This document shows, one piece after another, positions 1-5,618 of a DNA stretch of 6,815 bases. The stretch covers positions 1-6,815 of the forward strand of contig JALURZ010000008.1 of NCBI GenBank assembly GCA_027058735.1. Reading direction: 5' to 3'. The notes under the pieces were generated by a model. The model was not told where the DNA came from, made no database searches, and saw only the letters and a list, made by a program, of their open reading frames with translations. Each line of letters begins with the position of its first letter. Positions within the stretch are counted from its first letter, which is position 1. The position numbers and the translations under genes are program-made. The stretch is from Hyphomicrobiales bacterium. Lineage in GTDB: Bacteria; Pseudomonadota; Alphaproteobacteria; Rhizobiales; JALURZ01.

Positions 1-275
1 AGCTTATTGACGAAAAGTTCGTCTATCAGCGCGAGGGGGCCTCGGACCGCCGCCAGCGGCTTCTCTATCTGACCGAACGCGGCCGCAGCCTCGCCGTACG
101 GCTGCGCGAACCCCAGATTGCCCGCGTGCTGGAAGCGGTAAACAGCCTGGACCCGGCGGGACAGGCGCAGTATCGCGATTTTCTGTTCCGCATGATCAAT
201 CCCCAGGACCGCGACAGGGTCGAAACCCTGCTTGCACGGGCCGGCCGGGACAAGACCGCAGACACAGAGGCCTGA
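1..275 (+). CDS. petP: MarR-family transcriptional regulator, PetP-like (5' end missing)
   Basis: The window opens inside this gene; the reading frame starts at base 3 and gives 90 residues up to a TGA at 273-275. Residues 10-30 (REGASDRRQRLLYLTERGR) are the wing of a MarR winged helix: the D-RR spacing followed by LYLTERG is diagnostic. The rest is the C-terminal helical part used for dimerisation. The recognition helix and N-terminus lie outside the window. MarR proteins are dimeric DNA-binding regulators, often repressors, in the cytoplasm. The stop codon is immediately followed by the ATG of the response regulator, so the two are probably translated together. A MarR protein directly upstream of an OmpR-type regulator matches petP-petR of Rhodobacter capsulatus, where both are needed for cytochrome bc1/c2 synthesis. 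Family assignment is secure; the PetP name rests on gene order and general similarity and is less sure. Confidence 0.85.
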   Translation, partial: LIDEKFVYQREGASDRRQRLLYLTERGRSLAVRLREPQIARVLEAVNSLDPAGQAQYRDFLFRMINPQDRDRVETLLARAGRDKTADTEA

Positions 276-1016
276 ATGGACCGCCAGCCCCGACACAGGC
301 CCGACCCCGGCAGGAAAGACAGGCGCCATCGGACCATATCCGACGGCGCGGCCCACATTCTGGTGGTGGATGATGACCGGCGCATCCGCGAATTGCTGCT
401 GTCGTATCTGCGCGAACAGGGCTTTCGCGTGACAACCGCGGCCAACGCCGGCGATGCGCGCGCGCGCATGGCCGGGCTGGCTTTCGATCTTCTCATCCTC
501 GATGTCATGATGCCCGGCGAAAGCGGACTGGAGCTGACCCGTTCGATCCGTGCCGAAATTGACGTTCCGATCTTGATGCTGACCGCTCTGGCCGACGCCG
601 ACAACCGTATTTCCGGCCTCGAATCGGGGGTTGAGGACTATCTGCCCAAACCGTTCGAGCCGCGCGAACTTTTGTTGCGCATTCGCAATATACTCAAACG
701 CCGGGTCTCGCCCGATGAAGTGCCCGACAGCATCAAGATGGGCGCCTGCAGGTTCAATATCGAGCGTGGCGAGCTGAAGAGCGAGGGCAGGACCATCAGG
801 CTCACGACCCGCGAGCGGGACCTGATGCGCATTTTCGCCATGAACCGGGGCAAGACTGTCAGCCGGGCGAAATTGTCCGCAGGCGGCGAAACCGCGGGCG
901 CGCGAGCCATTGATGTTCACATCAACCGGCTGCGGCAGAAAATCGAACCGGACCCCACAACGCCGGTCTATCTCCAGACCGTGCGGGGCGCAGGATATAT
1001 TCTTTATGCCGACTGA
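276..1016 (+). CDS. petR: OmpR/PhoB-type DNA-binding response regulator, PetR-like
   Basis: This 246-residue protein has a receiver domain (about residues 27-142) and an OmpR-type winged-helix DNA-binding domain (about 150-245). The acidic pocket is D32-D33-D34, the phospho-acceptor is D76 in LDVMMP, and the switch residues are T103 and K125 (K in LPKPF). The recognition helix is ARAIDVHINRLRQKIE (about 209-224), and the C-terminal wing is VRGAGYIL. It should be phosphorylated by the kinase encoded directly downstream and then bind promoters. The ATG at 276 abuts the stop of the MarR gene, with an AGAGG ribosome-binding site at 266-270 inside that gene. No other in-frame ATG/GTG precedes the receiver domain. 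The chosen start leaves an unusually basic extension of about 26 residues before the first beta strand. All key residues are present. Family is certain; PetR rests on the preceding MarR gene and the overall match. Confidence 0.92.
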   Translation: MDRQPRHRPDPGRKDRRHRTISDGAAHILVVDDDRRIRELLLSYLREQGFRVTTAANAGDARARMAGLAFDLLILDVMMPGESGLELTRSIRAEIDVPILMLTALADADNRISGLESGVEDYLPKPFEPRELLLRIRNILKRRVSPDEVPDSIKMGACRFNIERGELKSEGRTIRLTTRERDLMRIFAMNRGKTVSRAKLSAGGETAGARAIDVHINRLRQKIEPDPTTPVYLQTVRGAGYILYAD

Positions 1017-2403
1017 TGCGTTTGACGACATAACCATCCCGCGGCCGCGCAGGAAAGGCGATCCGCCGCTCACTCTCTACAAGCGTTTTTCGCGGCTGCT
1101 TGAGCGCACCTTGCCGCGCGGCCTGTTTCCGCGCTCCTTGATCATCATCATCACCCCGATGGTGGTGCTGCAATCCATCGTTGCCTATGTGTTCATGGAA
1201 CGGCACTGGGAAAAGGTCACGAAACGCCTGTCGACGGCGGTCACCCAGGACATCGCCATGCTGATCGATGTCTACAAGACCTATCCCCAGGAGCCGGACT
1301 TTGGCGAACTGATCCGCATGGCGCGCCACCGGCTCAATCTCTCCTTGTCGATCACACCGGGCGGCAAGCTGCCCGATGTCGAATCGCGGCCATTCTTTTC
1401 GCTTCTTGACAGGACCCTGCGCGAGCGCATCCGGCGCGCCATCGACCGGCCATTCTGGATCGACACCGTCGGGCAGACCAACTATGTGGACATACGCATC
1501 AAGGTCGATGACGCCGTATTCCGGATCATAACCCGGCGAAAAAACACCTATGCGTCGAATTCCTTCATCTTCATATTGTGGATGGTCGCCAGTTCGCTGG
1601 TGCTGCTGAGTGTGGCGGTCGTTTTCCTGCGCAATCAGATCCGTCCCATCGAGGAACTGGCGCGCGCTGCGCAGAATTTCGGCACCGGGCGCGATGACCC
1701 CGACTTCCACCCGCGCGGCGCACTGGAGGTTCAGCGCGCCGCAACCGCGTTCATCCACATGCGCGACCGCATCAAGCGCCACGTGGATCAGCGCACCACC
1801 ATGCTCGCCGGCGTCAGCCACGATCTGCGCACCATGCTGACCCGCTTCAAATTGCAACTGGCGATGCTGGAAGACAGCGCGGCGGCGCGCGAACTGGAAG
1901 CCGATGTGGATGAGATGCAGCACATGGTCGAGGACTACATGGCCTTCGTGCGCGGCGACGGCGGGGAAACCTCGGCGGTGACCGACATCAAACGCATGCT
2001 CAAGGAGGTCCGCGACGACACCCGCCATTCCCCCAGCACCGTGCGGATCCATGCCAATGGCGATCTGGAAGCCGCCGTCAAGCCGCGCGCCACGAAACGG
2101 TGCATCGCAAACCTCGTCGCCAATGCCTGCCAGCATGGCAGCAACGTGCGGGTGACCGCGGAGCGAACGGACTCGGCGCTGCGCGTCGTCGTGGAAGACA
2201 ATGGACCCGGTATCGCGGAGGAGAATCACGAGGACGTATTTCGCCCCTTCGTCCGGCTTGACAATGCGCGCGGGCGCGAGACCGGCGGCACGGGGCTGGG
2301 GCTGTCCATCGCGCGCGACATTGCCCGCGGCCATGGCGGCGACATCACGTTGGCGAAAAGCCCCATGGGCGGTTTGCAGGCGACCCTGCAAATTCCGGTT
2401 TAG
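1006..2403 (+). CDS. EnvZ-like membrane sensor histidine kinase, partner of the PetR-like regulator
   Basis: The ATG at 1006 gives 465 residues and overlaps the response regulator gene by 11 bases, with AGGA at 992-995 as a plausible ribosome-binding site. An in-frame ATG at 910 would add 32 residues lying inside the regulator gene and is unlikely. Order of parts: a 42-residue basic cytoplasmic N-terminus; TM1 about 43-64; a periplasmic sensor region of about 118 residues; TM2 about 184-208; HAMP about 209-261; a dimerisation/phosphotransfer helix with H272 (GVSHDLRT); and an ATPase domain with N box N369/N373, G1 box DNGPG at 398-402, and G2 box GGTGLGL at 427-433. It senses an unknown signal at the inner membrane and phosphorylates the regulator. 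The residue after HDLRT is methionine (M277), where proline is usual in EnvZ-type kinases. The downstream gene is convergent, with 7 bases between stops. Confidence 0.92.
   Translation: MPTDAFDDITIPRPRRKGDPPLTLYKRFSRLLERTLPRGLFPRSLIIIITPMVVLQSIVAYVFMERHWEKVTKRLSTAVTQDIAMLIDVYKTYPQEPDFGELIRMARHRLNLSLSITPGGKLPDVESRPFFSLLDRTLRERIRRAIDRPFWIDTVGQTNYVDIRIKVDDAVFRIITRRKNTYASNSFIFILWMVASSLVLLSVAVVFLRNQIRPIEELARAAQNFGTGRDDPDFHPRGALEVQRAATAFIHMRDRIKRHVDQRTTMLAGVSHDLRTMLTRFKLQLAMLEDSAAARELEADVDEMQHMVEDYMAFVRGDGGETSAVTDIKRMLKEVRDDTRHSPSTVRIHANGDLEAAVKPRATKRCIANLVANACQHGSNVRVTAERTDSALRVVVEDNGPGIAEENHEDVFRPFVRLDNARGRETGGTGLGLSIARDIARGHGGDITLAKSPMGGLQATLQIPV
2373..2392. terminator. Perfect 8-bp hairpin in the last codons of the kinase gene; possible terminator
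   Basis: TTTGCAGG (2373-2380), loop CGAC, CCTGCAAA (2385-2392) form an uninterrupted 8-base-pair stem with a 4-base loop, extendable by two G-U pairs (2371-2372 with 2393-2394). It ends 8 bases before the kinase TAG. On the + strand it is followed by TTCCGGTTTAG, only weakly T-rich; on the - strand there is no T run. It lies between two convergent operons that leave no room for an ordinary intergenic terminator. The stem is plain in the sequence; terminator function is inferred. Confidence 0.4.
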
Positions 2404-2410
2404 CGGCGCT

Positions 2411-2764
2411 TCAATACAGCCGGACGCCATTGGCCACCGGACGGTCCGGCGCGACAAGAACAACTTCGCCGTCGCCGTCGGGAAAGCCGAGCGTCAGCAC
2501 CTGCGACATCATCGGACCGATCTGGCGCGGCGGAAAGTTGACGACCGCAGCCACCTGCCGCCCGACAAGGCTCTCGGGCTCGTAATGGGCGGTGATCCGG
2601 GCGGAACTTTTTCTGATGCCGATTTCCGGGCCGAAATCGATCTTCAGGCGATAGGCGGGGGTCCGCGCCTCGGCAAAAACGCTGGCCTCGATGATCGTGC
2701 CGGCGCGTATATCGACTTTCAGAAAATCCTCGAACCCGATGGTCCCGCCCGCCCGTTCAGCCAT
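2411..2764 (-). CDS. csaA: CsaA family tRNA-binding / chaperone-like protein
   Basis: This 117-residue protein is a single EMAP-II/MetRS C-terminal-type OB fold. Family marks are FEDFLKVDIRAGTI (11-24), KSSARIT (52-58), VVNFPPRQIGP (74-84), SQVLTLGFPD (87-96) and the C-terminal RPVANGVRLY. The length fits the family (about 110 residues), with roughly 8 extra N-terminal residues. CsaA proteins are small cytoplasmic homodimers related to the tRNA-binding domain of methionyl-tRNA synthetase. Bacillus subtilis CsaA has been linked to protein secretion through SecA and preprotein binding, so both tRNA binding and chaperone activity are possible. It is the last gene of the - strand operon. Its AGGG ribosome-binding site (2773-2770) overlaps the TAG stop of proC, so translation is probably coupled to proC. 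Family is certain; physiological role is not. Confidence 0.93.
   Translation of the reverse strand: MAERAGGTIGFEDFLKVDIRAGTIIEASVFAEARTPAYRLKIDFGPEIGIRKSSARITAHYEPESLVGRQVAAVVNFPPRQIGPMMSQVLTLGFPDGDGEVVLVAPDRPVANGVRLY
2419..2450. repeat. Inverted repeat at the 3' end of csaA, possible hairpin
   Basis: GCCGGAC (2419-2425) and GTCCGGC (2444-2450) are perfect 7-base inverted copies separated by 18 bases. A competing small palindrome, CCGGACGGTCCGG, occupies part of the same stretch. On the - strand the stem ends 5 bases before the csaA stop codon and is followed by TGTATTGA, not a T run. It could stop or stabilise the csaA transcript, or simply reflect G+C-rich coding sequence. Confidence 0.3.
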
Positions 2765-2771
2765 TGCAGCC

Positions 2772-3593
2772 CTATTGCGACAGTTCCCGTGAGCGGCGTT
2801 CGGCCGCGGCGATCGCCTCGGCCATCAAGGCTTCCATGCGCCCGCCATCGCGCAGCACTTTAAGGGCGGCGGCCGTGGTGCCCGCCGGCGAGGTGACGTT
2901 CTCGCGCAAGGTGGCCGCCGGCAGAGCGCAGCGGCGCAGCAGTTCCCCGGCCCCGCTGACGGTCTCGCGGGCAATCGTCATGGCCAGATCCGGCGGCAGC
3001 CCCACCCCCTCCCCGGCCTTCGCCATGCACTCGGTCAGGTGAAACACATAGGCAGGGCCCGAACCCGAAACCGCGGTCGCGGCATCGATCAGGGCCTCAT
3101 CGTCAACCCATTCCGCCTTGCCCACCGCCTCAAGAACCGTCTGGCACAAGCCGCGCTGCGCCGCGCTCACGGACCTATTGGCGAAGGCAACGGAAATACC
3201 GCGCCCGATCGCCGCGGGCGTGTTGGGGATGGCGCGCACGATCGCCGCGCCGGCGCCGAAATGACGCGCAAGCGAGGCGACCGTGCGACCGGCGGCGATC
3301 GACAAGAATACGGGCGAAGATTTGACCAGCTGGCGAAGGCCGGGGACAACCTCCTCCATCACCTGCGGTTTGACGGCCAGCACCACCACGCGCGCATCGC
3401 CAATCGTGTCAATGTCCGGGTTGAGCGCAAGCCCGGTTTCCCCGCTACGCGCCAGCAGCGCATCGTCGGGAGCCGGTTCCAGAACCACCACCTGGCGCGC
3501 GGCCAGACCGCGCGCAAGCCACCCCTCCAGCATGGCGCCGCCCATCTTTCCCGCGCCCACGAGCACCAGGCGTCCCTCCGCCAGGATGGTCAT
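2772..3593 (-). CDS. proC: Pyrroline-5-carboxylate reductase (proline biosynthesis)
   Basis: ProC catalyses the last step of proline synthesis, reducing 1-pyrroline-5-carboxylate with NAD(P)H in the cytoplasm. The 273-residue protein is of normal length and complete. The N-terminal Rossmann fold begins with the dinucleotide motif GAGKMG (13-18), followed by AVKPQ (73-77), SIAAG (98-102) and RAIPNTPA (120-127). The C-terminal dimerisation/active-site domain has AVSGSGPAYVF (174-184) and the ProC signature ENVTSPAGTTAAAL (231-244). The start codon overlaps the stop of the upstream YbjN-domain gene by four bases (ATGA), a usual sign of translational coupling, and csaA follows after 7 bases. The three genes therefore form one transcript. 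All catalytic and signature residues I can check are present. Confidence 0.97.
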   Translation of the reverse strand: MTILAEGRLVLVGAGKMGGAMLEGWLARGLAARQVVVLEPAPDDALLARSGETGLALNPDIDTIGDARVVVLAVKPQVMEEVVPGLRQLVKSSPVFLSIAAGRTVASLARHFGAGAAIVRAIPNTPAAIGRGISVAFANRSVSAAQRGLCQTVLEAVGKAEWVDDEALIDAATAVSGSGPAYVFHLTECMAKAGEGVGLPPDLAMTIARETVSGAGELLRRCALPAATLRENVTSPAGTTAAALKVLRDGGRMEALMAEAIAAAERRSRELSQ

Positions 3594-4090
3594 GCGTTTC
3601 CAACCGGCTCAAGCATTGCGGTCCGCATCGCCTCCTCCGGCGGCCGGCCGGCCCAGATGACATACTGGAATGCCGGAAAATAGCGCTCGCAGGCATCGAC
3701 GGCGAGTTGCAGCAGGCCCTCGCACTGTTTTTCGCTCGCCTGGGACGACCCGCACAGCAGCAGGCCGTTGCGGAACATCAACATGCCTTCGCGCGACCAC
3801 ATGTCAAAATGGCCGAGCCACAATTGTTCGTTGATATAGGCGATCAGCCGATAGACCTCGGCGCAGCGCGCATCGGGAACCTTGAAATCGAAGGCGCAGG
3901 CCAGATGCAGACCCTCCAGTTCCTGATGCCAGGTAAATGAAATATTGTAATGCGCCCACTTCCCGGCCACCGAAACCGTGATTTCGTCCTCGCCCATCCG
4001 GTCGAACGGCCAATCGCGGCTGGCGGCGACAAATTCAACCGTATCCAGCGGGTTCTCCGGCGCCTCGATCAGGGGAAGGAATGTCGCCAT
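3590..4090 (-). CDS. YbjN domain-containing protein
   Basis: This 166-residue soluble protein belongs to the YbjN family, whose fold resembles type III secretion chaperones. The familiar alphaproteobacterial pattern runs through it: NPLDTVEF (13-20), WHQELEGLHLACAFDFKVP (54-72), INEQLWLGHFDMW (86-98), MFRNGL (105-110) and ERYFPAFQYVIWAG (135-148). There is no signal peptide or membrane segment. Family function is poorly defined: E. coli YbjN overproduction affects motility and stress phenotypes, but no reaction is known. It is the first gene of the - strand operon, with proC starting in its stop codon and csaA after that. The ATG at 4090-4088 is preceded by AAGG about 9 bases away; the next upstream ATG (4115) is in another frame. 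Role unknown; a cytoplasmic chaperone-like adaptor is a reasonable guess. Confidence 0.88.
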   Translation of the reverse strand: MATFLPLIEAPENPLDTVEFVAASRDWPFDRMGEDEITVSVAGKWAHYNISFTWHQELEGLHLACAFDFKVPDARCAEVYRLIAYINEQLWLGHFDMWSREGMLMFRNGLLLCGSSQASEKQCEGLLQLAVDACERYFPAFQYVIWAGRPPEEAMRTAMLEPVGNA

Positions 4091-4326
4091 TTTGTCGCCC
4101 TTGGTGTTCCCTCATGACCTCAGCCGCCTCGGCCCGGGGCCATGGCGCAGAAGGAAGCCGGTTCGCCTGCTACTACATATTGTGGAAACGAATCACCCTG
4201 ACCACGACTTGTGCAAAGATGCAGCACAGATTCCCCAAAGGCAAGGGGGCGGCGGGCCTGTCCACATCAATTGGTTTTTTCGATTTTCCGGCCGCCGCCT
4301 CAACAGTGCACCCGGCGGACAGGGCG
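4091..4326. other. 236-base intergenic region: leader of the YbjN-proC-csaA operon and end of ubiK
   Basis: I find no convincing gene here. The region must hold the promoter and leader of the - strand YbjN-proC-csaA operon and the 3' end of the ubiK transcript. An AT-richer patch (about 4170-4240) interrupts the high-G+C background, but I see no good -35/-10 pair and do not call a promoter. Two overlapping GC-rich inverted repeats lie on the ubiK side. In one, GGCGGC (4248-4253) plus GGCC (4255-4258) pair with GGCCGCCGCC (4290-4299), with one bulged base. In the other, CCGCCG (4292-4297) pairs with CGGCGG (4313-4318). The two pairings exclude each other. The second starts 8 bases beyond the ubiK stop and could end that transcript, although no T run follows on the - strand. 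Confidence 0.5.
4248..4318. repeat. Two mutually exclusive GC-rich inverted repeats downstream of ubiK
   Basis: GGCGGC+GGCC (4248-4258) pairs with GGCCGCCGCC (4290-4299) around a loop of about 31 bases that contains a six-base T run on the + strand. Alternatively CCGCCG (4292-4297) pairs with CGGCGG (4313-4318) around a 15-base loop. Both use the 4292-4297 segment, so only one can form at a time. A factor-dependent or atypical terminator for ubiK is possible; neither stem has the expected T tail on the - strand. Confidence 0.35.
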
Positions 4327-4641
4327 CTACCTGGCGCGCGTCTTGGCCGCCCGCGCGCGGGTCTTGCCCGGCGCGGGCGTCTTGCGCGGCCTTGTGGCGC
4401 GTTTTGATTCCAGGGCGTCAATCCGCCGTTCGAGGCGCGCGTTTTCCTCGCGCGCGCGCACCGCCATTTCGCGCACGGCCTCGAATTCCTCGCGCTGCAC
4501 CACGTCAAGCTCGCTCAATATCCGTTCCGCCTGGGCGCGCATCAGGCTCTCCACCTCGCCGCGCAGCCCCTGGGCGGCCCCGGCCGCGTCCGTCATGAGT
4601 TTGCCGATCTCATCGAGTAGGCGATTGCTGGTCTGGGTCAT
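4327..4641 (-). CDS. ubiK: UbiK-family accessory factor for ubiquinone synthesis (BMFP domain)
   Basis: This 104-residue protein has the BMFP/UbiK layout: an amphipathic N-terminal helix (TSNRLLDEIGKLMTDAAGAA, 4-23), a helical stretch with VQREEFEAVREMA (48-60), then a coiled coil with EENARLERRIDALE (65-78). UbiK is a cytoplasmic or membrane-peripheral trimeric accessory factor that works with UbiJ in aerobic ubiquinone synthesis in E. coli; the Brucella BMFP protein is the namesake and has membrane-fusion activity in vitro. The ATG at 4641 begins the family's usual MTQ-S-RLLD pattern. A longer frame starting at 4854 would run into lgt and adds no family sequence. The last 25 residues form a basic tail of repeated KT-RAR-like units. 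lgt is transcribed divergently from a shared upstream region. The family call is strong; the in vivo role is by analogy. Confidence 0.88.
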   Translation of the reverse strand: MTQTSNRLLDEIGKLMTDAAGAAQGLRGEVESLMRAQAERILSELDVVQREEFEAVREMAVRAREENARLERRIDALESKRATRPRKTPAPGKTRARAAKTRAR

Positions 4642-4793
4642 GCCACCGGTGTTCCTGCATGGTTTACGGGAATTCCGCAGTCTGACGTGCGCAAGCAGGC
4701 TTTGCAAGCGATCCCCGCCTGCGGGACTTGACAGCCCTTCTCCCGCGACCCACTGTCCGGCCAGTTTTGAAAAATTCATGGACATCAAGCCCC
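4642..4793. promoter_or_regulatory. Divergent promoter region between ubiK and lgt
   Basis: These 152 bases separate the diverging starts of ubiK and lgt and must serve both unless more distant promoters are used. On the + strand a perfect TTGACA hexamer lies at 4728-4733, 60 bases before the lgt start, but the expected -10 position about 17 bases on (around 4751) holds only a poor match. Just before it, CCCGC (4714-4718) and GCGGG (4721-4725) form a short palindrome, and GCAAGC occurs twice (4691-4696, 4705-4710). Neither a strong lgt ribosome-binding site nor a clear ubiK promoter is visible. The regional role is inferred from gene layout; the individual sites are tentative. Confidence 0.4.
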
Positions 4794-5609
4794 ATGCCCC
4801 TGCCCGCCCTTCCTTTTCCAGCGATCGATCCCGTTCTGATCGAACTGGGGCCACTCGCCATCCGCTGGTACTCGCTGGCCTATATCGCCGGACTGCTGTT
4901 TGCCTGGTGGTATGTGAAAAGGCTCATCAGGAACAATCATCTGTGGGCCGACGGCCCCCGCCCCAGCCCGCTGCAGATCGACGATGTGATGATCTGGATC
5001 GTGCTCGGCGTCATTCTCGGCGGGCGCATCGGCTATGTGCTGGCCTATAATCCGGCCTATTTTTTCGCCAATCCCGCGACCATTTTCGCCATCTGGGAGG
5101 GGGGCATGTCGTTTCACGGAGGTGCCGCCGGGGTCATCCTGGCGATGACCCTCTATGGCTGGCGGCACAAGATATCGATCCTGTCGCTGCTGGATCTGGC
5201 GGCGGCGTCCGTGCCGGTCGGTCTTTTCTTCGGGCGGCTTGCCAATTTCATCAATGGAGAGCTGTATGGCCGCGTCAGCGATGTTCCCTGGGCCTTCGTG
5301 TTCCCCGGGGGCGGGCCGGAGCCGCGCCACCCGAGCCAACTCTACGAGGCCGCGCTTGAAGGCATCGTGCTGTTCCTTGTTCTGCGCTACCTGACCCATC
5401 GCAGATTTCTGCTGAAACAGCCCGGCCTCGTGGGCGCCGCCTTTCTTGTGGGCTATGGAACGGCGCGTATCATCGTTGAGTTCTTCCGCATGCCCGATCC
5501 CCAGATCGGCTTTCTCGCCGGCGGGCTGACCATGGGCATGGCGTTGTCGGCGCCGATGGTTCTGGCGGGCCTGATCGCGGCCTATTTGATCACCAGGCGG
5601 GCGGCGTGA
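4794..5609 (+). CDS. lgt: Prolipoprotein diacylglyceryl transferase
   Basis: Lgt moves a diacylglyceryl group from phosphatidylglycerol to the lipobox cysteine of prelipoproteins, the first step of bacterial lipoprotein maturation, in the inner membrane. The 271-residue product is highly hydrophobic with about seven membrane segments. It carries the family marks: RWYSLAY (24-30, with Y26), HGGAAG (108-113), the Lgt signature GRLANFINGELYGR (147-160), HPSQLYEA (179-186), and YGTARIIVEFFRMPD (221-235). Y221, R225 and E229 correspond by spacing to E. coli Y235, R239 and E243. The ATG at 4794 matches the usual N-terminus (MPLPALPFPAIDPV). A TTG at 4728 would extend the frame by 22 residues without family similarity, and an ATG at 4778 is in another frame. 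No strong ribosome-binding site precedes 4794. It heads the lgt-methyltransferase-pgeF operon. Nothing essential appears missing. Confidence 0.97.
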   Translation: MPLPALPFPAIDPVLIELGPLAIRWYSLAYIAGLLFAWWYVKRLIRNNHLWADGPRPSPLQIDDVMIWIVLGVILGGRIGYVLAYNPAYFFANPATIFAIWEGGMSFHGGAAGVILAMTLYGWRHKISILSLLDLAAASVPVGLFFGRLANFINGELYGRVSDVPWAFVFPGGGPEPRHPSQLYEAALEGIVLFLVLRYLTHRRFLLKQPGLVGAAFLVGYGTARIIVEFFRMPDPQIGFLAGGLTMGMALSAPMVLAGLIAAYLITRRAA

Positions 5610-5618
5610 GACGGCGCC

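Noticed and set aside
910..1005. Upstream in-frame ATG for the histidine kinase
   Set aside because: It would add 32 residues read out of frame from the response-regulator DNA-binding domain. The ATG at 1006 has a plausible ribosome-binding site and the usual overlap.
922..2463. 513-codon open frame on the - strand opposite the kinase gene
   Set aside because: The + strand frame encodes a complete histidine kinase with all catalytic boxes. The antisense product has no recognisable domain and is rich in residues typical of reverse-frame reading of high-G+C genes.
2201..2863. 220-codon + strand frame across the kinase end, csaA and the proC end
   Set aside because: It crosses three confirmed genes in wrong frames and has no domain or conserved motif.
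4180..4266. TCCACA-containing sites resembling DnaA boxes (CTGTCCACA at 4258-4266 and a TCCACAA on the - strand near 4180)
   Set aside because: Each has at least two mismatches to TTATCCACA, they are not clustered, and no origin-linked gene is present.
4327..4854. Longer ubiK frame (175 codons) starting inside lgt
   Set aside because: The added 71 residues overlap lgt and the divergent promoter region and lack family similarity. The ATG at 4641 gives a typical UbiK N-terminus.
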